This document shows positions 16,330-25,338 of a DNA stretch of 64,000 bases, in pieces (positions within the stretch are counted from its first letter, which is position 1; the number at the start of each line of letters is the position of its first letter). The notes beneath the pieces were generated by a model that saw only the letters and a list, made by a program, of their open reading frames with translations, did not search any database and was not told the DNA's origin. The stretch lies in assembly GCF_042427575.1 (NCBI RefSeq), contig NZ_JBHMFD010000005.1, forward strand, positions 11,840 through 75,839, read 5' to 3'. The translations under genes and the position numbers were made by a program. This stretch comes from Bergeyella porcorum (GTDB taxonomy: Bacteria > Bacteroidota > Bacteroidia > Flavobacteriales > Weeksellaceae).

Positions 16330-19300
16330 ATGAAATTCACCGAATCCCAATTAGAACAGGCTTTTATTCAGCTCCTTACCGAGCAGGGCTACACCTATGA
16401 AAACGGTAAAAATGTGGTGCGAAGTAGCGAAAAAGAAGTTTTGCTCCGCGAGGATTTGCAAAAATTTCTTTTAAGCCAATACCCTGATTTGGAGGCGATA
16501 GAGGTGGAAACCATTATCAACCAAATTGCCTATCAGTCGGCTTCTAATTTGTATGAATCTAACAGAAATATCGGCAGATTATTGTCCGAAGGTTTTATTT
16601 TTAAAAGAAACAATCCTGCTCATAAAGACCTGTATATCTGTTATATAGATGTGAAAAATTGGAAAAACAACACCTTCAAGGCGGTCAATCAGTTAGAAAT
16701 TCAAGGCTCTGAAAAGCGTATTCCCGACCTTATTTTGTACATCAACGGAATTCCTGTGGTAGTTGCAGAGCTGAAAACACTTATCAATGAAGAAGTTACC
16801 ATTCACGATGCTTTTAAGCAACTCACCATTCGCTACCGCCGAGATATTCCAGAACTTTTGAAATACAATGTGTTTTGCATCATTTCTGATGGGATGAATA
16901 GCAAGGCAGGAACACTTTTTTCACCTTATGAATTTTTCTACGGCTGGAATAAAATCACAGGTGAAGAGAAAAAAGCTTTACAAGGGATAGAGGGCTTTCA
17001 TTCGCTTATACAAGGAATGCTCAATCTTCAAAGATTGGTAGATATTATTCATCATTTTGTACTTTTTCCTGACAATTCTAAAAAAGAAACTAAAATTCTG
17101 TACCGTTATCCGCAATATTACGCCGCTAATAAATTGTATCAGAATATTTTAACTCATAAGAAACCACACGGCGACGGAAAGGGTGAGACATATTTTGGGG
17201 CAACAGGCTGCGGAAAGAGCTTTACGATGCTTTACCTTACACGCCTTCTGATGCGTTCTACCGATTTTTCGGCTCCTACTATTGTTATTATTTCCGATAG
17301 GAATGATTTGGACGATCAGCTTTCCAAAGATTTTATGAATGCCAAGAAATTCATTGGCGATGAGCATATTATCCAAATTGCATCGCGGGAAGATTTGCGA
17401 GAAAAACTCCGTGGTAGGGAAAGTGGAGGCGTATTTTTGACCACGATTCAAAAGTTTTCCGAAGATACCGAATTGCTTTCGGAAAGAGACAATATTATTT
17501 GTATTTCCGATGAAGCCCACCGCTCGCAGGTTAATTTGGACTTGAAAGTAAAAGTAAATCACCAAGACAATACGGTAAAAAAATCTTACGGATTTGCCAA
17601 ATATCTGCACGATTCTTTGCCTAACGCTACTTTTGTAGGCTTCACAGGTACGCCCATTGACAAAACTTTGGAAGTTTTTGGCGATGTAGTAGATTCTTAC
17701 ACAATGTTTGAATCTGTCAATGATGAAATTACCGTGCGTTTAGTGTATGAAGGAAGAGCTGCCAGAGTGAATTTAGACAACCAAAAGGTACAAGAAATAG
17801 AGGAATATTACGGAAGTGCAGTAGCCGAAGGGGCGTCTGAATATCAGGTAGAAGCTAGCAAAAAGGCGACCACGAAAATGGAAATTATTTTGGGTGGCAA
17901 AGACCGCATTAAAGCCATTGCCAAAGATTTTGTAACTCATTATGAAAAACGAATAGAGGAAAAAGCCACCGTAGCTCAAAAAGCAATGTTTGTGTGTGCT
18001 TCGCGTGAAATTGCCTACAAATTGTATAAAGAAATCTTGAATATTCGCCCAGAATGGGGAGAAATTAAGATTGCTGATAACCTTTCCAAAGAAGAAAAAA
18101 AGAAAATAAAACCCATTGAACGTCTTAAAATGGTGATGACTCGCAATAAAGATGATGAAAAAGAGTTGTACGAGTTATTGGGCGATAAGGAAAGCCGAAA
18201 AGAATTAGACCGCCAATTCAAAGAAGAGAACTCCAACTTCAAAATTGCCATCGTGGTAGATATGTGGCTCACGGGCTTTTATGTGCCGTTTTTGGATACC
18301 ATTTACATAGATAAACCTCTGAAAACGCACAACTTGATACAAACTATTTCAAGGGTGAATCGTAAATTTGAAGGCAAACAAAATGGCTTGGTGGTAGATT
18401 ATATCGGTATTAAAAAACGATTAAACGAAGCATTGGGACAGTTTAACAATCAAAATGACCCCGAGGATTTCAAAGATTTAAGCCAAGTGGAAATTGTTAT
18501 TCGCGACCAAATGGAACTCCTCCGCCAGCTTTTTCATCATTTTGATACCCAACCTTATTTCAACGGAAATCCCAATGAGCGATTGGCGTGTTTGCAAAAA
18601 GCATCGGACTATGTTTTGAAAACGCAGGAAAGCGAAAAATTATTTTTTGACCTTACGAAAAAACTCAAATCGGCGTATAATTTGGTCAGCGGTTCGGGGC
18701 TTTTTTCCGAAGAAGAAGTAGATGAAATTCATTTTTATTTTGCTGTGAAATCCATCATTGCCAAACTCACCAAAGGCGAAGCACCAGATACTGAGCAGAT
18801 GAATGCTAAAGTTCTCAAAATGGTAGAAGAGGCGATTATTTCGCAGGGTGTGGAAGAAATTTTCAAAATAGATGACCATAAAGCCAATGCCATTGACCTT
18901 TTTAATGATAAATTTATTGAAAAAATTAGTGTGTTGGAACTGCCCAATGTGAAAGTCAAAATTTTGGAGCGATTGCTAAAAGAAAATATTGGGAAACTTA
19001 AAGAGGTTAATAAAATAAAGGGCGTGGAATTTTCTGAAAGATTGCAAGGAATTGTAAATCAATATAACGAACGCAACGAGGCCGATATTTTGGATTATGA
19101 AGCTATTCAAACGGATACTGCCGAGCAAATGTTAGATTTAATAATCAAACTTCGTCAGGAACTAAATCCTGAACAAGGAGTTGATTGTCAATTAAAAGCC
19201 TTTTATGATATTTTGGAGTTTGTGCAGAAAAAACACGGCTTTGAATTTGAGCAAAATAAAATGTGGGAACTCGCGAAAGAAATTAAGCAAATAGTGGAAA

Positions 19301-19452
19301 ATACAACCAAATATCCTTCTTGGAGAGATAGAGAAGATTTGAAAGCCCAACTAAAAATGGAAATTATTGTAAAGCTGCACCAGTACAAATATCCGCCCAT
19401 TACCCAAGAGGAAGTGTATAAAGAAGTCCTAGAGCAAGCAGGGAATTTTTGA
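16330..19452 (+). CDS. hsdR: type I restriction endonuclease subunit R
   Basis: Motor and nuclease subunit of the type I system; translocates DNA and cuts it when the target is unmethylated. In 1040 residues: N-terminal nuclease with the PD-(D/E)xK residues P132-D133 and E147-L-K149 (VVVAELKT), helicase Walker A GATGCGKS (290-297), DEAH box (394-397), GFTGTPI, and motif VI-like ISRVNRKFEGKQ. The C-terminal helical domain contacts HsdM. The frame is intact. If hsdS is in its off phase, restriction would be off as well. Confidence 0.96.
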   Translation: MKFTESQLEQAFIQLLTEQGYTYENGKNVVRSSEKEVLLREDLQKFLLSQYPDLEAIEVETIINQIAYQSASNLYESNRNIGRLLSEGFIFKRNNPAHKDLYICYIDVKNWKNNTFKAVNQLEIQGSEKRIPDLILYINGIPVVVAELKTLINEEVTIHDAFKQLTIRYRRDIPELLKYNVFCIISDGMNSKAGTLFSPYEFFYGWNKITGEEKKALQGIEGFHSLIQGMLNLQRLVDIIHHFVLFPDNSKKETKILYRYPQYYAANKLYQNILTHKKPHGDGKGETYFGATGCGKSFTMLYLTRLLMRSTDFSAPTIVIISDRNDLDDQLSKDFMNAKKFIGDEHIIQIASREDLREKLRGRESGGVFLTTIQKFSEDTELLSERDNIICISDEAHRSQVNLDLKVKVNHQDNTVKKSYGFAKYLHDSLPNATFVGFTGTPIDKTLEVFGDVVDSYTMFESVNDEITVRLVYEGRAARVNLDNQKVQEIEEYYGSAVAEGASEYQVEASKKATTKMEIILGGKDRIKAIAKDFVTHYEKRIEEKATVAQKAMFVCASREIAYKLYKEILNIRPEWGEIKIADNLSKEEKKKIKPIERLKMVMTRNKDDEKELYELLGDKESRKELDRQFKEENSNFKIAIVVDMWLTGFYVPFLDTIYIDKPLKTHNLIQTISRVNRKFEGKQNGLVVDYIGIKKRLNEALGQFNNQNDPEDFKDLSQVEIVIRDQMELLRQLFHHFDTQPYFNGNPNERLACLQKASDYVLKTQESEKLFFDLTKKLKSAYNLVSGSGLFSEEEVDEIHFYFAVKSIIAKLTKGEAPDTEQMNAKVLKMVEEAIISQGVEEIFKIDDHKANAIDLFNDKFIEKISVLELPNVKVKILERLLKENIGKLKEVNKIKGVEFSERLQGIVNQYNERNEADILDYEAIQTDTAEQMLDLIIKLRQELNPEQGVDCQLKAFYDILEFVQKKHGFEFEQNKMWELAKEIKQIVENTTKYPSWRDREDLKAQLKMEIIVKLHQYKYPPITQEEVYKEVLEQAGNF

Positions 19453-19571
19453 GAGAGGTAGTGATGGGGAGTAAAGAAATTTTTCTAATGAAAATTAAAT
19501 GTATTTATCTCATTTTTGTATCGTTATATATTTAAGGGCACATTCAACTCACAAAGGTAACTTTTTAGAGA

Positions 19572-19690
19572 GCAAATAAAAAAGGGAAATCTAAGAGAAT
19601 TGGATTTGCAGAAGAAGTTCAAAGAGAGGTAATAGATTTGTTATCAAAAGATTATTCGCCAGAACAGATTGTTGGCACCTTGAAATTGGA
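19572..19690 (+). mobile_element. IS30-like transposase remnant
   Basis: A stretch in one frame reads KKGKSKRIGFAEEVQREVID and LLSKDYSPEQIVGTLKLE, which resembles the second HTH region of IS30-family transposases. No start codon, catalytic DDE region or inverted repeats are seen, so this is a fragment. It sits at the right edge of the defence island, between hsdR and a core-like gene. Confidence 0.55.
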
Positions 19691-19722
19691 AAGGAAAAGA
19701 AACCGTTCTTTTGGTAGAAAGA

Positions 19723-19775
19723 AAATCCCCTTTTCACAAGTAGCAAAAAGAGGATTTAGGAGGGGAATCTTTTGG
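19723..19775 (-). terminator. possible terminator of the HMA-TonB receptor gene
   Basis: Imperfect inverted repeat (AAAATCCCCT at the left, AGGGGAATCTTTT at the right) directly after the receptor stop on the minus strand, with a bulge and a long loop, followed by TTTTC on that strand. A weak call. Confidence 0.4.
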
Positions 19776-19777
19776 GG

Positions 19778-22420
19778 TTAGAATTTGAAATCAGCACCTA
19801 CATATAGCATTGCAGGCATTATTGGGGCGTAAATCATTCCACCATCAAAGTAGTTGCTAAACGGGTTTTGAGCATCTATGATGGGATTGTTTTGTCTGGT
19901 AGAAGTAAGGTTTTCTCCGCCCAAATAAACCCTGATATTATCATTAAAGTGTTTGGCAATCTGAGCATTGAGCGTTGCATAGCTGTTGGAATATTCTGGG
20001 AGTTGATAGGCTGTTGGGTTTCTATTCAGGTTAGGTAGTTTTTGCTTTCCTACGAGATTAAGCGTGGTGTCAAAATTCCAAAATCTTCCTTTATTGTTTT
20101 TGGTAGTACTGTATCCGATATTGAAAAAGCCACGGTATTTTGCCATAAATGGAACCGCTCTTCTACCGCCTTCAAAGTCGGCTTGTACATCATAATACTT
20201 ATAAGCCATTCTTACTTCAAAATTTCTGAAAGGAATGAAATCCCATTGGGTTTGAAAGCTCTTAGCAAACGATTTTCCTTCCAAATTGTAAAATACTATT
20301 TTATTAGGAGATTGGTCTAAATCTAAAAGCACTTGGTTTTTAAAATCTGTTCTGAAAATATCAGCAATGATGGTAGACTTTCTTCCTAGAAATTTGAAAT
20401 CTTGCTGAAGGCTCGCACCATAATTCCACGCAATTTCAGGTTTTAATCCATAGATATTGCCACCATTATCTTTTATTTCAATGGCTCTGTTTGAGGCAAA
20501 AAAGCCTTGGCTTTCGGCAAAAATATTCGCCGTACGGAATCCCCTTCCTGCGGAAAGTCTTAGAATGGTATTTTTAGTGAAATCATATTTGAAATTTAAT
20601 CTTGGGGTAAATTGAGTTCCTGCAAGATTATGAAAATCTGTTCTAGCACCTGCTACGAGGGTATATTTGCTCCCCGTAAGGGTATATTCAAAAAACAATC
20701 CTGGGACGGTTTCGGTTCTTTTTATAGGAAGGTAGAGATAGCTTTCGTTATAGCGGTCGTAGAGGAAACTGGCTCCCGTTTTGTACTTATGATTGGTGTT
20801 TCCAAAGATGCTTTCAAAGATGAGATTAGAGTAGAAGGTAGTTTGTTTGCCATCGTAAAATCTTTGTCCGAAAAAGCTATTCTGCTGATGGTAAGTGAAT
20901 TGATTCATCCATCCAATGCTTTGATACGGCTTTCCTTTAAAGATATGTCCTGTTTTATTCCAAATTTGAAATCTTGAAATGTCAATCCCCACACCATAAG
21001 CATTTTGCTGGGAAGGATGTAAGCTGTGGTTGAAATCCATTTGCCCCGCTTTTCTTTTGTCTTGAAGAAAATTAACCCCGAAGTGGCTGCCCCATCCTGT
21101 GTGGTCTAAATCATTGTAATTTAATAGATAAGCCATATTAATCTGAGTGCCTGTAGGTTGGTCTAAGAAGCCATCGTGGTTATAGTCCATTTTGGCTAAG
21201 GTGCCATTGCCGTGAAGCAATATGGTATGGTTCCAATGCTCACCAAGGGTAGAGGTATGGGTGATGTTAGCCTCGGTTCTTGCGTTATTATCAGCAAAAA
21301 CATTCAGCGTTGTTTCGGGTTCTTTTTGGAATTTTACCAATTCGGTATTGATTTGTCCTGTGATGCTTTCATAGCCGTTGCTAACGGTGCTTCCTCCTTT
21401 GGTGAGTTGGATACTGCCAATCCATCGTCCTGGGATAAAATTGAGACCATAAGGCGTTGCCAATCCTCGGATTTCGGGAAGAAGTTCTTTGGTCAAGGAA
21501 GTGTATTTTTGGTCTAATCCTAGCATTTTCAGTTGCTTAGTTCCTGTAACGGCGTTGCTAAAAGACACATCTACTGTAGCATTGGTTTCAAAGCTTTCAG
21601 AAAGGTTACAGCACGCTGCTTTCAAAAGCTCTTTTTCTCCAATATTGAATGTTAGCCCAGCACTTTTACTGTCAATAGCAGTAGCAGCTTGGTATTTGGT
21701 GAGCGTAACGCCTTCTATGAGTTTGTCAACTGGTGTTTTTTCTAGGGCTGAAGAGGGTTGAGTCTCCTCTGAGCTGTGCTGTTGTTTGGAATGCTCTGTT
21801 GTGGGCTGGCTCGTAGAGGCTCTATTGTAAAGGCAGCACCCAGGGAGATTGTTATAAACCTCATCGGGGGCTTGGTATTTTTCGTTATCGTGCCCAGCAT
21901 TAGCAATCTGTTTTAGGATTTCTTCTATTCTGTTTTTGGCAGCATCAGTATCTAATGTTAATAGTTGGGTTTCAGCATCCCAAACCGCTGTGGTGGCTCC
22001 TGCTTTTTTGGCATTATCTTCTATTCTGGTTTTGCACATATCGCAGTTGCCTTTTACTAGAAAAGATGTTTTCGTGGTGTGATGTTCTGGATTTTCTCTG
22101 TAATGGCAACAGGCAGGGAGTGCGGTATACACGCTGGTAGGAGCGGTATATTTTTGATTATCGTATCCTGCATTGGCAATATTTTTTAGGATATGGTCTA
22201 TCGAAGTTTTTTCAATATTGAAATTAACTTGTAAAGTTTTGGTTTTTATATCCCAAACGGCAGAGGTTGCACCAGCTTTTTTAGCGGCTTTTTCTATGGT
22301 TGCCTTACACATTTCGCAGTTGCCTTTTACGGCTAATTGTGCGGTATTTTGAGCAAAAACAAAGATTTGAAAGCATACCGCAAATAGCAAGGAAAGTCTT
22401 GCTTTTAAAATATTTTTCAT
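19778..22420 (-). CDS. TonB-dependent receptor with two N-terminal HMA domains
   Basis: Outer-membrane receptor of 880 residues. After a signal peptide (1-23) come two heavy-metal-associated domains: GNCEMC (Cys35, Cys38) and a second with GNCDMC near residue 125, each followed by an LPxCCxY motif. A His/Ser-rich spacer leads to the plug (LPEIRGLATPYGLNFIPGRW, QLTKGG) and a 22-strand-type barrel ending in VGADFKF. HMA domains bind copper or similar soft metals, so the receptor probably imports or senses a metal or metal complex. The partner gene upstream encodes a Cys/His-rich secreted protein. No DNA duplication or frameshift is seen. Confidence 0.85.
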   Translation of the reverse strand: MKNILKARLSLLFAVCFQIFVFAQNTAQLAVKGNCEMCKATIEKAAKKAGATSAVWDIKTKTLQVNFNIEKTSIDHILKNIANAGYDNQKYTAPTSVYTALPACCHYRENPEHHTTKTSFLVKGNCDMCKTRIEDNAKKAGATTAVWDAETQLLTLDTDAAKNRIEEILKQIANAGHDNEKYQAPDEVYNNLPGCCLYNRASTSQPTTEHSKQQHSSEETQPSSALEKTPVDKLIEGVTLTKYQAATAIDSKSAGLTFNIGEKELLKAACCNLSESFETNATVDVSFSNAVTGTKQLKMLGLDQKYTSLTKELLPEIRGLATPYGLNFIPGRWIGSIQLTKGGSTVSNGYESITGQINTELVKFQKEPETTLNVFADNNARTEANITHTSTLGEHWNHTILLHGNGTLAKMDYNHDGFLDQPTGTQINMAYLLNYNDLDHTGWGSHFGVNFLQDKRKAGQMDFNHSLHPSQQNAYGVGIDISRFQIWNKTGHIFKGKPYQSIGWMNQFTYHQQNSFFGQRFYDGKQTTFYSNLIFESIFGNTNHKYKTGASFLYDRYNESYLYLPIKRTETVPGLFFEYTLTGSKYTLVAGARTDFHNLAGTQFTPRLNFKYDFTKNTILRLSAGRGFRTANIFAESQGFFASNRAIEIKDNGGNIYGLKPEIAWNYGASLQQDFKFLGRKSTIIADIFRTDFKNQVLLDLDQSPNKIVFYNLEGKSFAKSFQTQWDFIPFRNFEVRMAYKYYDVQADFEGGRRAVPFMAKYRGFFNIGYSTTKNNKGRFWNFDTTLNLVGKQKLPNLNRNPTAYQLPEYSNSYATLNAQIAKHFNDNIRVYLGGENLTSTRQNNPIIDAQNPFSNYFDGGMIYAPIMPAMLYVGADFKF

Positions 22421-22530
22421 TTTTAGATAGTTTAAATAATTAATAGGAATCCATTGAATCTATTGGTTCAAAACAATGGAATGTGAAGATAGGGTTAAAT
22501 CATAGTGGATTTAACCAAAGGATGAAATGA

Positions 22531-22899
22531 TTAAGCTATCTTAGGCGGTTGCCAAATGTCTTTTAAATAAGTGGAAAAATGGGGCGTTTCATAGTTGAAC
22601 TCAGATTTTTTCTCAATGGCAATCAAGGCTTCTGATATGAGAAAAACTTGAGGTTTAGCCAATGGGGTAAAACCATAAGCACAACTGCTGCAAGTAGTAC
22701 AACAATTGGTAGAACAAGGTTGCTTGCTGTCCTTACAAGGGTTTTCTTGCTCTGAGGTATGGTGGCAGTTGTCATCGCTATTAGAAGTGGAGCAACACGC
22801 CATTGCAGAAGCTTCAAACTGAGCCAAAAGCATCTGTTTAGGCATTACAAAGATGCCCAAAGCAAAAATCATCAGCAATATTTGAAGTCTTTTTTTCAT
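22531..22899 (-). CDS. secreted Cys/His-rich protein, putative metal binder
   Basis: A 122-residue protein not recognised as a named family. It has a signal peptide (about 1-27), then a cysteine- and histidine-dense stretch (CCSTSNSDDNCHH, CSTNCCTTCSSC) and a short conserved tail ending DIWQPPKIA. The composition suggests metal binding at the cell surface or in the periplasm. It lies 110 bases before the HMA-TonB receptor on the same strand and has its own -7 element, so the two are probably one metal-regulated unit; no operator was found. Confidence 0.7.
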   Translation of the reverse strand: MKKRLQILLMIFALGIFVMPKQMLLAQFEASAMACCSTSNSDDNCHHTSEQENPCKDSKQPCSTNCCTTCSSCAYGFTPLAKPQVFLISEALIAIEKKSEFNYETPHFSTYLKDIWQPPKIA

Positions 22900-22910
22900 T
22901 TTACAGACGA

Positions 22911-22918
22911 CAAAGATA
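22911..22918 (-). promoter_or_regulatory. -7 element of the Cys/His-rich protein gene
   Basis: On the minus strand TATCTTTG, 11 bases before the ATG. The predicted transcript start is only about five bases from the start codon. No good -33 TTG is visible. Confidence 0.5.
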
Positions 22919-23009
22919 TAATTTTATTCTTAATTAAAAAAATGATAAAAGTTGCCTCTTAGGAGAAAGCAACTTTTATGAAACAAATTATTATCAATTA
23001 TTTATTATC

Positions 23010-23681
23010 TTACAAATTATTAGCAAGAGAAGAAGTATCTACTGTGTTCTCATCAACGATTCTTTTTGCAAATCTAAATTTCGGTCCCCAATAAGAATCA
23101 CTGAGTGGAGAGATGATAACGCCCTTTGAAGTAGAAGAGTGTATAAAGTGTACTTCGCCATTTTCATCTGTATGATGAACGATGCCTACATGAGAGATTC
23201 TCCCTCCTCTTGAAAAGAATACCAAGTCTCCCTTTTTCATTTCTTCTCTAGAAATTCTTTCGCCTTCCAAAGCTTGTGAAGCGGCAACACGCGGAAGATT
23301 CATTCCCAATGTAGCTCCGAAAACAGAAAGAACAAATGCTGAACAATCAATTCCTCTTCTGGTAGTGCCACCGTATCTGTAAGGTGTTCCCAAGTAAGAT
23401 TCGGCTTCGGCTAAAAGCCCATCCATTGTTTTTTCAAAAAGGATGGTTTTTTGGATTTCAGCATTTTTGTTGGCTTTTTCTATACTTGCTAAAGCCATAT
23501 CAATTTGCTTAGAAGGAGATATTTTTTTTGCCTCATTAGCGATGTTGATTGTAGGAACAGCAGCCAGTTTGGCATCGGTTTTGTATGTTGTAGGTTGTGA
23601 AACAACATAGTTGGTAACACAAGATTGTAATGAAAATATAGAAGTAATTACAGCTAAGTAAAATAAGACTCTTTTCTTCAT
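23010..23681 (-). CDS. NlpC/P60 (C40) peptidase lipoprotein
   Basis: Cell-wall endopeptidase that cleaves peptide stems of peptidoglycan. A lipoprotein signal ends at LQSC (Cys21), followed by a helical spacer (about 40-85) and the NlpC/P60 domain with catalytic Cys113 in IDCSAF and His164 in SHVGIVHH; a third polar residue (His about 176) follows. The 223-residue length is usual for flavobacterial members. A TACTTTTG -7 element lies on the minus strand at 23737-23744. It stands alone between the metal genes and tadA. Confidence 0.9.
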   Translation of the reverse strand: MKKRVLFYLAVITSIFSLQSCVTNYVVSQPTTYKTDAKLAAVPTINIANEAKKISPSKQIDMALASIEKANKNAEIQKTILFEKTMDGLLAEAESYLGTPYRYGGTTRRGIDCSAFVLSVFGATLGMNLPRVAASQALEGERISREEMKKGDLVFFSRGGRISHVGIVHHTDENGEVHFIHSSTSKGVIISPLSDSYWGPKFRFAKRIVDENTVDTSSLANNL

Positions 23682-23837
23682 ATATATTATTATTTAATTA
23701 GTGTTGTTAAAAAGATTTCTCCTTTGTTTTGCTTTACAAAAGTAGAGAATTACCTAAAACTAGGTGTTTTTTCGGAATTGGAGGAGTTGGAATTTAACAA
23801 TTTTTAACATTTATTTTATGAATGTTAAATACATTTA

Positions 23838-23882
23838 AGCCGTAGTCCCCAATAAAATGGGAGTTGCGGCTTTTTTGTTTTT
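23838..23882 (+). terminator. plus-strand terminator without an obvious gene
   Basis: AAGCCGTAGTCCCC / GGGAGTTGCGGCTT with several G-U pairs and a six-T tail on the plus strand. It is preceded by another perfect stem (TTTAACATT 23803-23811 with AATGTTAAA 23821-23829). No plus-strand coding region precedes it. Confidence 0.55.
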
Positions 23883-24002
23883 AAGGTTTCTTAACATTTT
23901 ATACTTTAATCTTCCGCTTTTATATAATTCCAACTATGGAGAGGTGGGTTCCTATCATTATGGTTTTTCAGTGAAATCAAAACAACCTATCAACCGGTGA
24001 TG

Positions 24003-24010
24003 TATCTTTG
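24003..24010 (+). promoter_or_regulatory. -7 element of tadA
   Basis: TATCTTTG lies 16 bases before the tadA ATG. It includes the TTG at 24008 that would be the longest in-frame start, so that longer start can be dismissed. Confidence 0.65.
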
Positions 24011-24025
24011 CAGGAAAATAAGCTT

Positions 24026-24457
24026 ATGTTCACAGATGAGTACTTTATGAAAATAGCTTTGCAAGAAGCGTTGATGGCTATGGAACAAGATGAGGTCCCT
24101 GTAGGGTGCGTGGTGGTCTCTCAAAATAGAATCATTGCGAAGACTCACAATCTTACCGAAATGCTAAATGATGTAACAGCTCACGCAGAAATGCAAGCCA
24201 TCACTTCATCGGCTAACTATCTTGGAGGGAAATACTTGAAAAACTGCACTATGTATATTACGCTGGAGCCTTGCGTGATGTGTGCTGGAGCTTTGGCTTG
24301 GTCGCAGATTTCTAAAGTGGTGATAGGTGCAAGGGACGAACGGCGAGGATTTATGAGTAAAAACCTAAGTCTTCATCCTAAAACGGAAGTCATCATTGGG
24401 GTTTTGGAAAATGAATGTTCACAATTACTTTTAGATTTTTTTAAAAGTAAAAGATAA
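24026..24457 (+). CDS. tadA: tRNA-specific adenosine deaminase TadA
   Basis: Deaminates A34 of tRNA-Arg to inosine, required for decoding CGN codons. The 143-residue product from the ATG at 24026 has the zinc and catalytic residues of the cytidine-deaminase fold: His53-Ala-Glu55 and Pro82-Cys83-x2-Cys86, plus the family stretch DEVPVGCVVV and the C-terminal GARDERRGF. It is monocistronic between its own promoter and a terminator and converges with coaX. Confidence 0.92.
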   Translation: MFTDEYFMKIALQEALMAMEQDEVPVGCVVVSQNRIIAKTHNLTEMLNDVTAHAEMQAITSSANYLGGKYLKNCTMYITLEPCVMCAGALAWSQISKVVIGARDERRGFMSKNLSLHPKTEVIIGVLENECSQLLLDFFKSKR

Positions 24458-24458
24458 A

Positions 24459-24479
24459 GAAGCCTCGATGTGAGGCTTC
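24459..24479. terminator. terminator between tadA and coaX
   Basis: Perfect stem GAAGCCTC / GAGGCTTC with a five-base loop between two convergent genes. Confidence 0.75.
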
Positions 24480-24486
24480 TCTGTTG

Positions 24487-25245
24487 CTAAATATTTGCTC
24501 CTAAATGGTAAAGTCCCTTCAAGGTGTGCAGTCTATCTGCAATATGGATTTTGCTGGTAAGTGGCTTGTAAATATGAGATACCCCACCTGTGGCAATCAC
24601 CATACATTGGTCTTCCACCTCTTCATTAATACGCTCTACAAAGCCTTCTACCATTCCTAGAAAGCCATATACCATACCGCTTTGCATACAAGAAATAGTG
24701 TCTAAACCGAGTACCGACTGGGGTTTTACCAGTTCTATCTCGGGGAGCTGTGCCGTTTGTCCCACCAATGAATTGAGCGAGGTGATAATGCCTGGGGCAA
24801 TGATAACGCCTATGGTCTCGCCATTCTCGGCGATGCAGCTTGCCGTAAGGGCGGTGCCAAAATCAATGATGATTTTCTTTCCCTCTGGATAGAGATGATG
24901 GGCAGCAACCAGATTGGCATAGATATCGGTGCCCATTTGTTTCGATTTGGGCTGTACGCCTGATGGCGTATTTCTATCTACTAAGATAGGTGCTTTGTTG
25001 TGCAGTTTTTTGATGGCTCTTTGCACATCTTGGGTAATCTGTGGTACTACCGAGCCGATGATGATGCGGTCTATCTTATCTGCATCAATATGATGGGTCT
25101 GATACATCATCATAAACTGTATCATCATTTCATCACTAGTTCTGTAAGGCTTGGTATTAATGACCCAAGAGCGTTCGCATTGGTCGTCATTAAAAAGTCC
25201 AAAACGAATATTGGTATTTCCGATATTGATTACAATAGTTTTCAT
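24487..25245 (-). CDS. coaX: type III pantothenate kinase
   Basis: First step of coenzyme A synthesis: phosphorylation of pantothenate. ASKHA-fold ATPase of 252 residues: N-terminal NIGNTNIRFGLF, central GTDIYANLVAA and IIIDFGTALT, then GVIIAPGI and a C-terminal ATGG. All match the CoaX family. No type I or II kinase gene is visible here. The gene starts 93 bases downstream of the M1 peptidase stop, both on the minus strand. Confidence 0.92.
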   Translation of the reverse strand: MKTIVINIGNTNIRFGLFNDDQCERSWVINTKPYRTSDEMMIQFMMMYQTHHIDADKIDRIIIGSVVPQITQDVQRAIKKLHNKAPILVDRNTPSGVQPKSKQMGTDIYANLVAAHHLYPEGKKIIIDFGTALTASCIAENGETIGVIIAPGIITSLNSLVGQTAQLPEIELVKPQSVLGLDTISCMQSGMVYGFLGMVEGFVERINEEVEDQCMVIATGGVSHIYKPLTSKIHIADRLHTLKGLYHLGANI

Positions 25246-25338
25246 AAAATTTAGGAATGAGAGATTAAGGAGATTTAGGCTGAAGCTGATGAGCTTTTTA
25301 TCAGTAGCTCAAATGCTTTAAGCAACCATTACCCCAAT

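Noticed and set aside
24008..24025. Upstream TTG start for tadA
   Set aside because: The codon lies within the TATCTTTG promoter element and adds six unconserved residues.
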